The notes beneath the pieces are model-generated. The model had not been told where the DNA came from, ran no database searches, and saw nothing but the letters and a program-made list of their open reading frames with translations. A DNA stretch of 64,000 nt from Pelosinus propionicus DSM 13327 (GTDB taxonomy: Bacteria; Bacillota; Negativicutes; DSM-13327), in assembly GCF_900114615.1 (NCBI RefSeq), contig NZ_FOTS01000017.1, positions 39,938 to 103,937 on the forward strand, given 5' to 3'. Shown piece after piece: positions 63,770-64,000 of this stretch. The translations under genes were made by a program, and so were the position numbers. The first letter of the stretch is position 1. The number at the start of each line of letters is the position of its first letter.

Positions 63770-64000
63770 TTAACTTTGGCTTACTCTACTTGGAGAGTAA
63801 AGCTGATGGTTGGCCAGCAATCCAAAAATCAGCCGGATGAATTTACGAGCAGTAAGTGCGAGTGCGCGTTTGTGCTGATGAGTTTTAACTTCATCATACT
63901 TCTTCTGGTAAAAAGCTGCATATTCAGATAAATGATTCTTTACATGGCTAGTAGCTTCAATTAAATAGTATCTGAGATAAGTATTGCCAGCTTTTGAAAG
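63770..64000 (-). CDS. IS110-family transposase, C-terminal fragment at window edge
   Basis: 77 codons are visible, from the window end to the stop at 63770. They include SKAGNTYLRYYLIEATSHV, EYAAFYQKKYDEVKTHQHK and RALALTARKFIRLIFGLL, typical of the C-terminal part of IS110/IS116/IS902 transposases. The rest lies beyond base 64000. The exact element end between 63600 and 63770 was not located. The 63557-63769 stretch shows nothing else I recognise. Confidence 0.88.
   Translation of the reverse strand, partial: LSKAGNTYLRYYLIEATSHVKNHLSEYAAFYQKKYDEVKTHQHKRALALTARKFIRLIFGLLANHQLYSPSRVSQS

Overview
The window looks like chromosome from an anaerobic, low-GC, spore-former-type Firmicute. Gene content fits the Negativicutes, and a Sporomusaceae/Pelosinus-like organism is my best guess. 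That is inference from several signs: pyruvate formate-lyase with its activase, a citrate lyase operon, Firmicute-style riboswitches (FMN, ZTP, M-box), strong AGGAGG ribosome sites, many TTG/GTG starts, and KinA-like sensor kinases. No rRNA, tRNA or CRISPR array was seen.

Layout. 1-4.9 kb: partial speD with a structured leader, a YhcH-family gene, and a pantothenate operon (DUF2520 reductase-panB-panC-panD), preceded by a hairpin leader and an unassigned ~185-nt structured RNA. 5-10.6 kb: small membrane proteins, FMN-riboswitch-controlled ribU, mntH, and a PAS histidine kinase. 10.6-14 kb: pflB-pflA behind two control layers, a ZTP riboswitch/terminator and then a second promoter with an FNR-like site at -41.5 and a Fur-like palindrome at the start site. 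14-22.6 kb: pepT, a QueG-like protein, a diguanylate cyclase, a HlyIII protein, an isochorismatase-like hydrolase, a damaged IS3-family element, and a DASS anion transporter. 22.6-27.5 kb: hrpB, a DUF2157-like membrane protein and an Fe-S protein.

27.6-38.3 kb is a chemosensory cluster on the minus strand: TetR regulator, cheA, cheW, a poly-HAMP receptor, cheR, cheB, a Cys-rich PAS kinase and a CheY-like receiver, with a GAF kinase upstream. 38.6-43.7 kb holds citD-citE-citF followed by a CitA/CitB-type two-component system. A ~21-bp motif in front of citD recurs in front of the DASS transporter 21 kb away, suggesting one citrate regulon.

44-52 kb: msrA, mutY, a HAD phosphatase, two nitroreductases, and the most striking locus. 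Two M-box (Mg2+) riboswitches in tandem, each with its own terminator, precede a 32-codon small ORF, a soluble PRC-barrel/MgtE-N/CBS protein, and an Nramp-type transporter lacking the usual DPGN and MPH metal motifs. This looks like a split, Mg2+-gated transporter.

53-58.3 kb: a carbohydrate-type ABC operon carrying two separate frame lesions, an exact 70-bp tandem duplication in the second permease gene and a T7 tract in the last gene. 58.3-64 kb: azlC-azlD-aminotransferase with a divergent MocR regulator, a NusG-II-type protein, a LysR regulator, and the 3' end of an IS110-family transposase at the window edge.
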